Assembly (NCBI RefSeq): GCF_000614065.1
Contig: NZ_BAKG01000022.1
Coordinates: forward strand, 1 to 42,198
Direction of reading: 5' to 3'
Source: Prevotella dentasini JCM 15908
GTDB lineage: Bacteria; Bacteroidota; Bacteroidia; Bacteroidales; Bacteroidaceae
Length of the DNA: 42,198 nt
The notes beneath the pieces are model-generated. The model was not told where the DNA came from. It saw only the letters and a list, made by a program, of their open reading frames with translations, and searched no databases. Positions 1 to 11,330 of this stretch are shown in pieces. Made by a program: the position numbers and the translations under genes. Every line of letters begins with the position of its first letter. The stretch's first letter is position 1.

Positions 1-42
1 AGAACCGGAATCTGACGCTCTATTCAGCTAAGCTACGGAGCC
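1..42 (-). tRNA. tRNA-Arg (CCG anticodon), partial at window edge
   Basis: Read on the minus strand, positions 42 to 1 give the 5' acceptor strand GGCTCCG, a D arm (GCTTAGCTGAATAGAGC) and the 5' anticodon stem TCAGA. The loop TTCCGGT follows, with anticodon CCG. The T arm and 3' acceptor strand lie outside the window, so folding cannot be confirmed in full. A perfect Bacteroidetes promoter lies directly upstream (53-83). Confidence 0.85.
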
Positions 43-52
43 AAATACACTG

Positions 53-83
53 CAAAGATACACTAAACTTTGGAAAAGACAAA
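53..83 (-). promoter_or_regulatory. Bacteroidetes-type promoter of the tRNA-Arg gene
   Basis: On the minus strand TTTG (83-80) is followed by exactly 19 bases and then TATCTTTG (60-53). This matches the sigma-70 consensus of this phylum, TTTG-N19-TAnnTTTG. The predicted start site is a few bases before the mature tRNA 5' end at 42. Confidence 0.8.
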
Positions 84-445
84 ACAAAACCACCTTTTTC
101 TGTACAATCGCATTGCTTTTACCGTACAGGACACAGCAGAACAGACAAATAAAAAGGAAAACAGCCACACATAAAACACCACCAAAAGCCTGTAACAGCA
201 AACCGAAGTGAAGAGACAGCAGTCATGAAGCAATTTAGGGGCAGAAACAAGATACTGCTTCCATTTTCAGAGCAACGGAGAACAACCACACTTTACAGGC
301 TGTTAAACCAGACATACAACAAATCAAGAATACGGAAAAATACTTGATAATCAACCCAGAGCCTGAGGGTGGCTACCCGAAAAACAACAGACGGAACAAC
401 TACCATTTGCACTCATTCCATCAGCTCAAAAAGACAGCAAAACGA

Positions 446-555
446 AAAGTGCCGTTTTCGCATCGTGAAAGTGGCAGTTTGACACAGCGATAGTGTCGGT
501 TTCGCAACGCGAAAGTACCGCTTTCATAAAGTGAAAATGACACTCTCTAAAAATG
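446..555. repeat. 22-bp-period degenerate array, locus A (5 units)
   Basis: Five consecutive 22-bp units start at 446, 468, 490, 512 and 534. Each has a 13-bp core followed by a 9-bp linker. The first is AAAGTGCCGTTTT plus CGCATCGTG; the third is ATAGTGTCGGTTT plus CGCAACGCG. The units are related but not identical, and the last is the most decayed. Short inverted repeats occur inside, for example GACAC/GTGTC and TTTCGC/GCGAAA. Four similar arrays occur at 11331, 21371, 25269 and 30850. Confidence 0.8.
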
Positions 556-729
556 AAACAAATCTATTCGTTATATCTTTATATGTTTCTGATAAACAGA
601 CAGTCATAAAATCATATTCCTGCCTTTGGATTCTGGGCTACCGACAGGGCAAGGAAACTTTGCCGGAGCTGTCGAAACCATGTACCGTCCGCCCCTCATC
701 TGCCTGTCGGAAGGGATATTGCCGGCCGG

Positions 730-3700
730 CTACCGGGTCAGGCTCAGCTTCAGGCTGACGCCGAAGTCGTGGGTCGTCGTAGGATAGCTGCCTGCCGAAA
801 GCAGTGGAGTATTAATCTGGAGATTGTAGTAGACCGCTGCCGTGACGAGGCGGCTGAGCGTGTAGTCGGCCATGAACGCCACCGAGAAGGCCGTGTTGCC
901 GCTCGAGGCGGAGGACGTCAGCGTGGCGATGTCGCGCGTGATGGCTGCCTGACGGACGTAGTGGAGGTCGAAGCGGAGGTTCAGGTCGTGGTTGAATCCC
1001 GTGCTCTGCGTAGTCCGGGCAGTCTGGCCGTCCTTGCCGTTCTGCTGGCTGCCGTTGCCGTTGGCCTTGCGGCTGTTCTTCACCAGACGGCGGTTGCGGG
1101 GGCCGAAGAGGTTGATGTTGTTCACCCTGTAGCCGAATCCGAGCACCCAGTCTTTCGTGTCCGACTCGTTGAGCTGTACGCTCGTCATCGAGAGCATCAG
1201 GTTGCGCGTCTTCTTGTACTCCATCTTGATGGTCAGGTTGTTCTGCATCGTCAGGTCGATGCCCAGCAGCGGAGAGAAGTTCTCGGTGATGCTGACCATC
1301 GGGATGTTGAACATGGAGCTTGGGACGGGGTTGCCCGTCGCGGCATCGGCAATGAAGCCGAGGTCGCCCATGTACTCCTGCCACGTGCTGTAGCTCTGGT
1401 AGGAGCCTATGGAGAACCGGCTCGAATAGCCGTGGTTGATGTTGACGCTCTTGAAATACTGCTGGAAGAACGGCAGGCGCGACAGGCCGCTGTAGCGTAT
1501 CGTCCAGTTGGGGAGCAGGCTGCGGAGCTTTGGGAAGAGTCCCAGCCCGTTGCCGCTCATGCCCGTATAGGCATCGAGGAAGGCGGGAATCATCACGTCG
1601 GCACTATACTTGTTGACCGCCCCGACGGCAGGGTCGAACTGGCCGCCCCCGAACGATGCAGGGTAGGTTGCGCCCCGATAGCGCGCCTCGACGCGGTCGC
1701 GGTAGCCGTCGAGCGAGTTGACGAACTTCTCGAACGCAGCACTGCGGTAGCCGTTGTTGGCGTTGCCCTTCGACTCGAAGGCAGAGCCTATCGAGATGGT
1801 CGTCATGGCCATCGTTCCGCTCTGCGTGGTCGGATTGCCGACGTACATGTACTGTATGCTCTTCGACTTGGTCTGTGTCCGGCTCGCGGTGAGGTCTATC
1901 TTGAGGTCCTTCACCGGCTCGAGGGTCATGCGCAGCTGCACGTCCTCGGTGTTGTTGGTGGATACCGGCGTCGCCACGCTGTCGTTTATGAGCAGCCATC
2001 CGTTCTCCCGCGCCTTGTCTATATAGCCGTCGTCTACCAGACCGAAGGCAAAGTCGAGCCCCGGCGACATGGCCCCGGTTCCCCTCCGCTGCCCGAAGGC
2101 ATCGCCGACGGTCGGCATGAAGCCCGGCAGCGACATGGAATACTGGTTGCGGTAGGAGACGCTGACGTTGCGTACCATCATCAGCACGCGCGCAATGCAC
2201 TGCGCCGTCTTGTACCATCCCTTGTCGTCGAGCGGCTCCTTCGGGGTAACGGTGAGCTTGAGGCGGATGGCGGAGTCGGTCTTGTTGAAGAGCTTGATGC
2301 TGTTGTCGTCCATCTTCTTCCACTTCAGCTTTACCGTCTTTCCCTCGGCTGTCCTCGTAGAGACGAGTATTCGCTTGGTTTTCTTTCCGTGAGATACGAC
2401 GAGCGTCGTGTCGGCCTTGATGGTTACCTCCTTCTCGAAGCTCTTCTGGTTCTTCGGAAGCTGCTTTTCCTTGTCGTTCCTTGTCTTGTCCGAACTGCTC
2501 AGGCTGGGTTTCGGCTTGTCGCTTCGGTTCAGTTTCTTCTCTCGGGTGGGGGATGTCCTTGCCGACTTGTTGAATCGTTCGTTGGTCTTCTTCAGGAACG
2601 GGCTGTGATTGTAGAGCTTCTCCATGTTCAGCGTCCCGTTGATGTTGAGCGAGCGGTTGGTCGTGATGGTGTTGCCGAGCGACGTTCCGTCTTCGAGGTC
2701 CGTGCCGCGCACCCACGTATAGGCAGCCGTATAGTTGGCGTCGGCGTTCACCCAGTCGAACGCGGGAATGAGGTTCAGGGGCGACTGGTAGGAAAGGGTG
2801 AAGTTCTGCTGATAGTCGAGAGGCGAGCCGAAGTTGCGGATGCTCTGCTTCACGGAGTCTCTCCAAGCATCGTAACGGTCGGGGTAGAGACTCTTGTTGA
2901 CGGGCGTATAAGGCTCCTCCACCTCGGCATGGGTGGCACTCTGGAAGTTGAGGTGCAGGTTGCGGGTCAGGTCCCACCGCAGGGAAAAGTCGCGGTTCCA
3001 GAGGAACTGCTCGTTGAAGGTCAGTGGAAGCATGGAGTTTTCGGTCGACTCCATGTCGCGTTCCTGAAGTTCATAATAGTTGCGCGTCATCTCGGTGTTG
3101 AACGCCACGTTCTGCGGAAGCCAGTTCAGCTCGAACCGTCTCAGTATGTCGAACCACTTGGAGCGGCTCTTTATCAGCTTCTTGAAGGGGGCGAATGGCT
3201 TGTAGACAGGCGTCCAGCTGTAGTTGAGTGCGCCGCGCCAGTTGTCCTCGTTCTCGTAGACGGTCGTCTCTCCCGACGTATGCGTGTGGGAATGGCTGTA
3301 GGAGAAGGAGAAGTTGGCAGGGTCGTAAGGCATCGGATGCCGCTTGGTCTGTATGCCTACACGGACGTTGGAAAGCGAGAAGTTGGTCGTCGTGCGCTTC
3401 GTAACGGCTATCGACTCTATGGAGTCGCGCTCTCGCTTGTCTGCTGCCCCGTCGAGGGCATCGGCCAGACGCATGTCGGTGTCGAGCGGATTGTACTTCG
3501 GCCTGCTCTCGCTCTTGGTAACGCTATAATATAAAGGTGCGGAAACCTTCGCCTTGTCGGGGAAGAACTTGCCCAGCTCGAGGCTCGTCGTAACGCTCAC
3601 GTCGGTCATGGTCTCCTGCTGACGCTCGCTGACTCCCTGTTCCAGACCGCCGAAGCCGTCGGTGCTGCGGCTTGCGTTCACGTCGATGGTTCCGAAGTCT

Positions 3701-6700
3701 GACAACTGGATGTTGAGCTGCCCGCGGGCTGCCCAGCCGCCTTCGTTGTTAAATTCGCGCAGGCGCAGCTCGTTAACCCACACTTCTCCGCTCTTCTCGC
3801 TGCCCGCAAGGTTGCGCACACCTATAATCATCGTCTTTACCTCGCCGAGGGTCGGATTACCCATGATGCTGACGCGGTTGGCAGGGTGAGCCTCGTCGTA
3901 GACGGAGAACTCGCGGTTGTAGCTTGCCGTACCGTTGGCACGGCCTTGGTTGCGCTGCTTCTTGACGCTCGTGAGGAGGTCGAGCGGAATGTCGAGCATG
4001 TTTTCCTCGGGCCACACGGCACGGCAGTCGGCATACGAGTATTGGTCGTAGGGGGTGTCGCGGTGCGGTGTCAGCTTCAGCGGAATTTCGTATTCGTAGT
4101 AGTTGTTCTTGTAGTCGGAACCGAGACGGACGAAGACTGCCAGCTGGTTGTCGGTGAGACTGGTCGTGTTCTGCTCCAAGGCGTTGGCATGGACGAACAT
4201 CTGTAGCCGCTTGTATTGGCGGATGTCGAGGGTCGTATTCTTGTAGACGGCCTTCGATTCGCGGGTTGCCAAGTTGTTCACGGTCATGGCAAGAGACTGC
4301 TCGTTGTCCTGAACGAGCTGGGGCTGACTGGGGTCTTGTCCGCGCTCAATGCCGGGAGGGAGGACATAGTTGACTGGTGTCTTGTCATTGTTCTCCTCTA
4401 TGCTCACTGCGCTGACCACCATCGAACCCGATGTGGCAGCTGCGTTGGTGAGGTTCTGCTGATATTGCCGCCATTTTCCGCTGACGAGGTCGAGCGTCCC
4501 GAAGCGGAGAACGACGGGTCTCTCGAAGCCTGAAAGGAACATGCGCATGAATCGGATGCTCGTGAAATCGCTGATGCCGCCCACCCGTTTCTGGTATTCG
4601 GTGAGTGGAATACGGAACTGATACCACGTCGCTTCCTCTTTGTTGCCGTTCTGAAGCGTAACAACGCTCGACCGTTTGTCAACGATGTAGTTCTGCCCGA
4701 CGACGAGGTCTTCGGGCCGGATGCTCACCTTGTATTGGTAGTATTTCTCGTATTCGTTGAGCGTATAGTCCTGATTGATGTCCTCTACGTCGGGAGTCGT
4801 CTTGTAGGAGGTGTCGTACCGCTCGTTGTTGTTCTCGTTGTCGGGCGAGTTTCCCTGCGGATTGTTGATGCGCTTGTAGCGGTCAAGGATGGGGGCTTGG
4901 ATTCTATCCCAGTCCGAACCGCGGAAATAGTGGTAGTCATCGTTCGCCGGATCGGCCCAGATGGAGTCGAACACAGCCTGATTGGTCTTGCTTCGGGCAG
5001 CCGTCAGAAAGTCCTGATACGATGCAAACTCCTGTTCTTCCTTGTCGGTAAGCCCGTTGAAGCCCACGTCCTGCAAGGTACGGCTGCCGGCAGTGGTGGC
5101 AAAGGCATAGCTGACGGTCGGTTGCGTGGGTATGCGTCCCCATTGTGTCGTCGTCCAAGCATTGCTGCCATCCACGGGCATGCCACTCTCGTAGAACTTC
5201 TTTCCGTCGTGGAGCACGTCTTCCGACATCTCTCCCAAATTGATATAGAAGTCGCCGCCATATCGGGAAGCGTCTGCCTGCTGGTTGGAGTAGATGAATG
5301 GGTCGAGCATCCAGAACTCTACATACTCGATATTGGCTAATTCAAAGTCATTGGTGTCGAGTTTGCGCATCATCCCTCCCCACTTCGCCTTGGGATTATT
5401 GAGAGTTCCGTCAGCGTTGAGGTCGGGATTGAAATTGTACGGGCCACGCTCGGAAGGATAATAAGCCAGATTGAGAACGGAAAGAGTTGATACCGCACCT
5501 GAATAATTGCTCTGTTCGCGGTTCGGGAACAGCTCGCGGACAGGCACTTCACGCACGTAATGGTTGGAGAGCTGGTTGAGGTCGCTCTTGATATGTCCCG
5601 GTGTGAGCGAACTGCTGCGGCGTGTGAAGAGCGGATCTATGCTGTACCACGCCAAGAGACTGCGGTTATAGCCGCTGCGTAGGGTCGTCTTGTCGCTTGA
5701 CTCGGGGAAGTCGGTCGGAACACTGGAGATAATCCACGAAGTCGGCCGGCTGACATCTATGGTGCTTTTCGTCTCCTCAAAGTCGTCAAGATAGGACGCA
5801 TTATCCTGCGTTCCCTTGCTCTGACCTGCTATCAACTGCGCAAACTCGGCAGAAAGCGAGATGTGCGACGGCTGGGTCAGGTGTAGGAAAGGCAGCTTGT
5901 CGAGCACATTGGTCAGCCACTGGCTCTCTTTCTTCCAGTTGAGGTTGACGCCCCATATCGTGTTGTTGAGCGGCTCGGCACCCATGTTGACCTTAGTTGT
6001 CAGCGGCTGTTCGGACAGGTGCATAATCGTACCGCCCACCTGAAAGTTCTTAGAGAAGTCGTACTCCCAGTTCAAGCCCAGCATCGTCTTGCGTTCCTGC
6101 GCCACATAGCTCTGGCTTTCAAGCGATACATTGATGGAAGTACCTGCATCGAGGATGCTCTGGTTGAGTATCGTTACCTCACCGGCACTATAGTCGACGC
6201 TGTAGTCTGCCCCTTCGCTGAGCGTAACTCCTCCTGCGGTAACGACAACGGAACCTTGCGGAACGTTGTAGGCACCCAGCGAGATGACGTTGGCACTCGT
6301 TCCGCGGAACTGCCCCACAAGCTGAAACTTGTCTTTCTCGGCTATCTGCTTGGCGACGGTCTTGGTAGAGTCGTACAGCTCGGTGAAGGCGTACTTCTTG
6401 GCAATTTCTGCGGGATGCCCTTATCTATGAGACTATTATACAGATATGCGCCGAACGGCTCCGCCTCTGGGAAGAAGACGCGTCCGTTACTGATGGTATA
6501 GCCCTCCACATAGTCGAAATAGCCATTCGGATGCGGATTGTTGTTGTTGTCGAGACGGTCAGCGCCGAGCAGCCTGATGAGGGTTTGGCTCTTCACCTGC
6601 GGTTCGGGAATATAAGAAAGGTACACACCCGTCGTGTCGCTCTGAAATTTCACGTCAAGACGGAACTTGTCTCTCTCCACCGTTCCGCCAAGATAGTAGA

Positions 6701-8312
6701 CGTTCTTCATCATCAAGCCCCAGTTACCTTGGCGTGGATTGTTGCTCGTATTCTTCAGTGCCTTTACCAAGAGAGCCTCCCCGACGTTGGTGCGGTCGCT
6801 GGCGAACTCGCCGACCTGATAGGTTACGCCACCGTATGTATATTCGTAGGCCACCGCAAGTACCTGATCGGTCTGCAATCCCATATTCAGCGATACATAG
6901 CCAAGGGCACTATTCAGCCGGTATTCCGAACTGTTGAGCAACCGGGCATTGGACAGCTTCTCGTAGTCTGCGCCTCCGGTAAGTCCCAGTCCGTCCAGAA
7001 TGGTGGCACTCTGGTCAATGTCGCGCACGGCCGGGTTGCCCTGTGCGATGGTAGAATACTCACTATTGGCATTGTTGGAGGGTACGGGCGTGCCGCCACT
7101 TCCCCACAAATCCTGCCGGCTGACCCTCTGGCTCTCTCCGAGGTCGGTCAGGGCGACGATGTTGCGCGTATTATTGGTGTTGCCGGTCTTATTAGTTACC
7201 CATATTTCCACGCGGCTGATGGTGATGCCCGTGGTCAGGTTGGGGAGCGTCTTCATCGCTGCGTCGTAGCGTTCGCGGAAGTATTGCGAGAGGAAGAAGT
7301 GGCGGTTCTCCTCGTAGTCGGCCGCATCCATCTCGAAGGGGGTCAGTTGCTTGCCACCCTTGGAGCTGACACTCTTGTTGGACGACTTCTTCTGCGAGAC
7401 CACCGTCTGTAGCTTCAGCTTGCCGAACTGCATATCCGTGCGGATGCCGAAGAGTGCGGAAGCACCCTGAACGAGCGAGTTGTTGGACGGGAAGGAAACA
7501 TTTCCGCCTTCCACGAGCTTGATAATCTCATCTTCTTTCCCCTCGTACTTCAGCTTGAAGTTCTGCGAATCGAAGTCGAAAGTAGCATTGGTGTTGTAGT
7601 TCAGGTTCATGTTGACCTTGTCACCCACCTTGCCGTTTACGCTCAGATTGATGTTCTCGTCGAAGTTCATCGTCGTCATCTTGCGGTTGCGGATGGGCAG
7701 CGACGGGTTGTCTATGTTCTTTACGGTTGCACCGAACTTCAGTTCAGCCGTTCCCTGTGTCTTGATGCGCACGCCGCCCGGCCCGAATATCTTCTCTGCC
7801 GGTCCGAGCGAGAAGTGCATGTCCGTAAAGTCGAACTTCTCCTTTCCCTTCTTTTGTAGTATCTCCTGATTCTTCGAGCGGTAGTACTCGGCAAAACTGC
7901 GCTTCTCCGTCCACGCGCGGTACTCCTCGGGAGTCATCATTATAGGGGCCATCACGTAGGAGTTGCCTATTTTGTTGCCTATGACGTATCGGTCGAGCGT
8001 GTCATTATACTCCACGGTCTGGCGCATGTTCTCGGGGCGGACAAGGTCGGTGGAGTTCCGGTTGAGGTCGTCGTAGGTAATGGGTGTCGTGCGCTGCACC
8101 TTCCATCGGGGATGGAGCAGCGAGTCGGGAATCTCCTCCTCGTCGATTTCCACGTCGGGCAATTTCACCTTCTTGGCCGTATCAACGGGGACAAGAAGCC
8201 CCATCGCCTTCTCCAGCGAGGGCACGGCGGAAAGCGGACGTCCCCATACTATCATGCTGACAATTGTCAGCAGCAGGGGGAGCAGGAGCAATATGTATTT
8301 TCTTTTTTTCAA
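730..8312 (-). CDS. sprA: SprA, type IX secretion outer-membrane translocon (frameshifted in this sequence)
   Basis: This is the very large outer-membrane beta-barrel that forms the type IX secretion channel (SprA in Flavobacterium, Sov in Porphyromonas). The reading frame is broken: 8312-6342 encodes the N-terminal 656 residues and 6318-730 the remaining part. Joining them gives about 2527 residues, close to the usual 2400-2500. The N terminus MKKRKYILLLLPLLL is a signal peptide. The upstream frame goes wrong after SLIDKGIP near 6412. The other frame then supplies AEIAKKYAFTELYDSTKT, so one missing base in the C run (plus-strand GGG at 6412-6414) explains the break. It lies 62 bases downstream of ruvA, a neighbourhood known for SprA/Sov. 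Whether the frameshift is real cannot be settled from the sequence. Confidence 0.9.
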
Positions 8313-8374
8313 GCGAACAACTTTATTTGAGCGGTAACGGGAGTCGGCAGTCAGGGCGAAGAACCGCAGAGAGG

Positions 8375-8995
8375 CTATTTTATCTGCTTCAGAGCCAGTT
8401 TTACCACTTGCTCCACGGGTAGGCTGGGCTGTTCTGCAAGAATGGCCGACACCACCTTGGCAGAGGGTGCAGGCGAGAAGCCCAGCATGGTCAGCGCACT
8501 GACCACCTCGTCTCTGACGGCAGTATCCACCGCCGGGGCACCTCCGTCCTTTGTCCCCACGCGGAATTCGTCGGCTATTCCGCTCGACATAATCTTGTCT
8601 TTCAGGTCGACGATGATGCGCTGGGCTGTCTTCAGTCCGATGCCCTTCACGCTTTTGAGCATCTTCTCGTCACCGTTGGCAATGACGTTGCAGAGTTCGG
8701 CCGGCGTAACGGACGAGAGTATCATCCTTGCCGTGTTTGCCCCTACGCCCGATACGGTTATCAGCATGCGGTAGAGCGCACGCTCCTGCTGGGTGGCAAA
8801 GCCGTAGAGCGTGTAGCTGTCGTCGCGTCCACCCGTAACGATGGCTTCATGCACATAGAGCTTTACGCCCTTCGTGCCCTGTATGGCGGTGTACGTATTA
8901 AGCGATATGTTCAGCGCATAACCCACCCCGTTGGCATCGACAACAGCCAATGCCGGAGACAGGTCGGCGAGTTCGCCCCTGATATATTCTATCAT
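8375..8995 (-). CDS. ruvA: Holliday junction branch migration protein RuvA
   Basis: RuvA binds four-way junctions as a tetramer and loads the RuvB motor for branch migration in recombinational repair. The 206-residue product has the family length. It starts [14 protein letters not shown], with an N-terminal OB-fold ending around residue 65. Two helix-hairpin-helix motifs follow: [12 protein letters not shown] (about 82-93) and [13 protein letters not shown] (about 115-127). The C-terminal RuvB-contacting domain, beginning near 155, ends in [13 protein letters not shown]. It is upstream of sprA on the same strand with a 62-base gap, so the two may be co-transcribed. No clear promoter was found upstream. 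Confidence 0.97.
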   Translation of the reverse strand: MIEYIRGELADLSPALAVVDANGVGYALNISLNTYTAIQGTKGVKLYVHEAIVTGGRDDSYTLYGFATQQERALYRMLITVSGVGANTARMILSSVTPAELCNVIANGDEKMLKSVKGIGLKTAQRIIVDLKDKIMSSGIADEFRVGTKDGGAPAVDTAVRDEVVSALTMLGFSPAPSAKVVSAILAEQPSLPVEQVVKLALKQIK

Positions 8996-9363
8996 AATTC
9001 AATAACTGTTCCTCCTTGGCCCTGCAAGGATATTCTGTATATACACCTTATCTAACGTGCCCGTTCCCTCTTTATTGTATCGGGGCAGCGAGAAAGCGAA
9101 AAAGCTGAATTTCTTTGTCAGCTTAACGGCTTGGTTGTCTTTTCCGGCTGACCGTATAAAAGACTGAAAACCAAAAATCCGATGGTGTCTTTCCCACCAT
9201 CGGCATTGCCAGTTTACCCGTTTGAGGATATTATCCTGCATCAGCGAACTGGGCAGGAATGGAAACTCAAGAATACCTCCGCCTCCCACGGCAACGCCCG
9301 CTCCGCAGACATTCTTCCCTGCCGGGGAAGATGAGGGAGGGGTTTCTATCGGTTGGATATTCC
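8996..9363. other. Intergenic region between rmuC and ruvA
   Basis: I see no gene in these 368 bases. The only clear element is the rmuC terminator hairpin at 9179-9203. A 96-codon minus-strand frame at 8999-9289 crosses that hairpin and looks non-coding. Confidence 0.6.
9164..9203 (-). terminator. Rho-independent terminator downstream of rmuC
   Basis: A perfect 9-bp stem, CCGATGGTG (9179-9187) with CACCATCGG (9195-9203), closes a 7-base loop. On the minus strand the stem is followed by ATTTTTGGTTTT, a U-rich tail. It lies 160 bases after the rmuC stop codon. Confidence 0.75.
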
Positions 9364-11106
9364 TTACTCCTGCTTCTCAATCTCCGTATTCATGCTGCGG
9401 TCGGATATGATTTCGGTCGGGTCGGCATCGATAAAAACCGATGGCGAAGCCTCGCCCAGACTTTTCTTCTTCTTGTTTTCGCGTGCCCCTGCCCTGAGAA
9501 GGTTCTTCGCTGCCGTTATGATGCTTGAGCCGCTCTCGGCCGTCGTTATCTTCAGCTTGTTCATGCTCTTCACTACGTCGGCCATCTTCGAGTCTACATC
9601 ACCAAAGCGTATGGCGAAGTCCTGAGTACGGTCGATAATCTGGTTGGCGGCCTTCATCATGTCTTCCTGATTCTTCAGCTGCCTTACCTGCGTCCACATC
9701 AGTTCCAGAATACGCAGATTCATATACATCGTCTGCGGGCCCAATATCAGGACGCCCTTGTCGTAGGCCTCGCGCCAGAGCGAGCCGTCGTTGAGCAGGG
9801 CGAGGTTCAGTGCCCCTTCGGTGTGGATATACATGATGACGAAGTTCAGCTTGTTGTACCCCTCCTGCAAGTACTTGCTGTAGTCTTTCCGGGCCAACCG
9901 GTCTACCTGTGCGCGGACGCTCATCAGGTGCTGCTTCAGAAACTCGCTCTGCTCCTCCGCCGACTCGCTGTTGACGTAGCGTTCGTAGGCGGTAAAGGAC
10001 ATTTTGGCGTCGACCACCACGTCGCGCTTGTTGGGGAAGTGGAGGATGAAGTCGGGAATCAGCCCCTTCCCCTCGTCGTCCTTGACGAGCTTGCCCAACT
10101 TGTCGCGCAGATGGGCCTGCGAGGAGAACTGCTCGCCGTCCTTCAGGCCGAGGTCTTCGAGCAGCTGCCGGAGCTTTAGCTCGCCGAAGTTTCCCTGCAC
10201 CTTCACCTCGCCCGTGAGGGCGCGGGTCAGCCGGGCAGCCGTCTCGCCGAGGTCCTGACTGTTCTTCATGTTGGCCTGAATGGTGGCGTCGAGCTTGTGT
10301 AGAGCCTCCTGATGCTTTTCCTTCGAGTCTTCCAGTGCCTCCTTCATCAGCTTGAGGCTCTGCTGCAACGGGTCAACAATTTTGGAGACCTGCTCCTTAT
10401 TCTGTTCGCCCAGCTCTTCCTGACGGGCTTTCAGTACCGATTCGGAGGTCGATTTCATCTGTTCCCGAATGAGCGTCAACTGGTCTTCCACCTGCTTTCT
10501 GTTCATTTCGCGCAGAGCTTCCAGCTGCTTCTCAGAAGTCTGCTTCACCTGTTCGAGCTGCCGGTTGTAGGATGCCTTCAGTTCCGTCAGCTGACTTTCT
10601 GTGTCCTCCCTCATCCGTTCTATCTGAGTTTTGTAGGACGCTTTCAGTTCGGCTATCTCGCGTATGCTCCGCTCTTCCATGGTCTTCTTCTCGTCAGCAT
10701 GTTCGCTGCGCAGAGTCTCTGCCTGCCTTTCCATGAGCTGTTTCTGCTCTGCGAGCTGTGTCTCGAAGCGTTCGGCTCTCTCGGCCGTCTCCCTTTCGTA
10801 CCGTTGCAGGGTCTCCGTGCGTTGCTGTTCAGCCTGCCGTCTGTATTCCTCCAGCGAGGCCGCGGCATGCAGGGCGTTCGTCTTCTCCACGTCGCGTTCC
10901 GATGTCAGCTGTCTTATCTCCGCCGTCTGCCGCTCAAGGGCGGCTGCCTGCGAGGCCGTCCGTGCGGTCAGCTCGCTGACCTGCGTCCCGAGCGACTCCA
11001 CCCGTGCCGCGTCGCCGTTATCGGGCACGTTCTTCTTCCCGAGCTGGTAGCCCAGTATCGCCATTACCACCATGCCTATGACGGCTATTACCAAATATGT
11101 TCCCAT
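9364..11106 (-). CDS. rmuC: DNA recombination protein RmuC
   Basis: RmuC proteins have a predicted nuclease-like fold and limit recombination at inverted repeats; the biochemical activity is poorly defined. The start at 11106 (MGTYLVIAVIGMVVMAILGY) gives 580 residues and an N-terminal membrane segment, as is usual for the family. The frame stays open upstream to 11370, but that extension is proline- and arginine-rich and overlaps the promoter. Residues about 45-290 form one long Glu/Gln/Arg-rich coiled coil, longer than in E. coli RmuC. The conserved RmuC domain follows at about 300-540, with QGNFGELKLRQLLE, PDFILHFPNKRDVVVDAKMS and MYIHTEGALNLAL. It appears to be a single-gene unit with its own promoter and terminator. 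Confidence 0.93.
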   Translation of the reverse strand: MGTYLVIAVIGMVVMAILGYQLGKKNVPDNGDAARVESLGTQVSELTARTASQAAALERQTAEIRQLTSERDVEKTNALHAAASLEEYRRQAEQQRTETLQRYERETAERAERFETQLAEQKQLMERQAETLRSEHADEKKTMEERSIREIAELKASYKTQIERMREDTESQLTELKASYNRQLEQVKQTSEKQLEALREMNRKQVEDQLTLIREQMKSTSESVLKARQEELGEQNKEQVSKIVDPLQQSLKLMKEALEDSKEKHQEALHKLDATIQANMKNSQDLGETAARLTRALTGEVKVQGNFGELKLRQLLEDLGLKDGEQFSSQAHLRDKLGKLVKDDEGKGLIPDFILHFPNKRDVVVDAKMSFTAYERYVNSESAEEQSEFLKQHLMSVRAQVDRLARKDYSKYLQEGYNKLNFVIMYIHTEGALNLALLNDGSLWREAYDKGVLILGPQTMYMNLRILELMWTQVRQLKNQEDMMKAANQIIDRTQDFAIRFGDVDSKMADVVKSMNKLKITTAESGSSIITAAKNLLRAGARENKKKKSLGEASPSVFIDADPTEIISDRSMNTEIEKQE

Positions 11107-11217
11107 TGTCTGCCTGTGATTTTTTGATGAATAATAAAGCCTGCCCCTGCATCCGGCCGCCCTGTCCCCGTCGGGGCGCAAGGGCTTCGTCGTATTCCCA
11201 GACACCGAAGTCTTAGG

Positions 11218-11247
11218 CAAAGGTACTACAAAAAATGGAATGACAAC
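11218..11247 (-). promoter_or_regulatory. Probable promoter of rmuC
   Basis: On the minus strand a TACCTTTG box (11225-11218) matches TAnnTTTG. GTTG lies 18 bases upstream of it (11247-11244), one mismatch and one base short of the ideal spacing. This would give an rmuC leader of about 110 bases. Confidence 0.5.
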
Positions 11248-11330
11248 GTATTTGCCGGGGATAAAATGCAGCTTGCCGGATGCGAAGATAAAATCCTGCC
11301 ACTCCGCCATTCCGGCAGAACGGCCCGGTG

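Larger units (their letters stand above)
43..729. other. Intergenic region between tRNA-Arg and the end of sprA
   Basis: There is no convincing gene. The region holds the tRNA-Arg promoter at 53-83 and a 22-bp-period repeat array at 446-555. A 75-codon reading frame at 531-758 begins inside the array, runs into the sprA end and has no recognisable features. No rho-independent terminator for sprA was seen. Confidence 0.6.

Noticed and set aside
531..758. 75-codon plus-strand frame after the first repeat array
   Set aside because: It begins inside the repeat array and ends over the sprA 3' end; no leader, no promoter box and no recognisable sequence.
769..3534. 921-codon plus-strand open frame antisense to sprA
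   Set aside because: It is the complement of an unmistakable SprA coding frame. Its product is rich in Arg, Val and Gly with no recognisable domain, as expected for a shadow in GC-rich codons.
8999..9289. 96-codon minus-strand frame between rmuC and ruvA
   Set aside because: It crosses the rmuC terminator hairpin and shows no conserved pattern.
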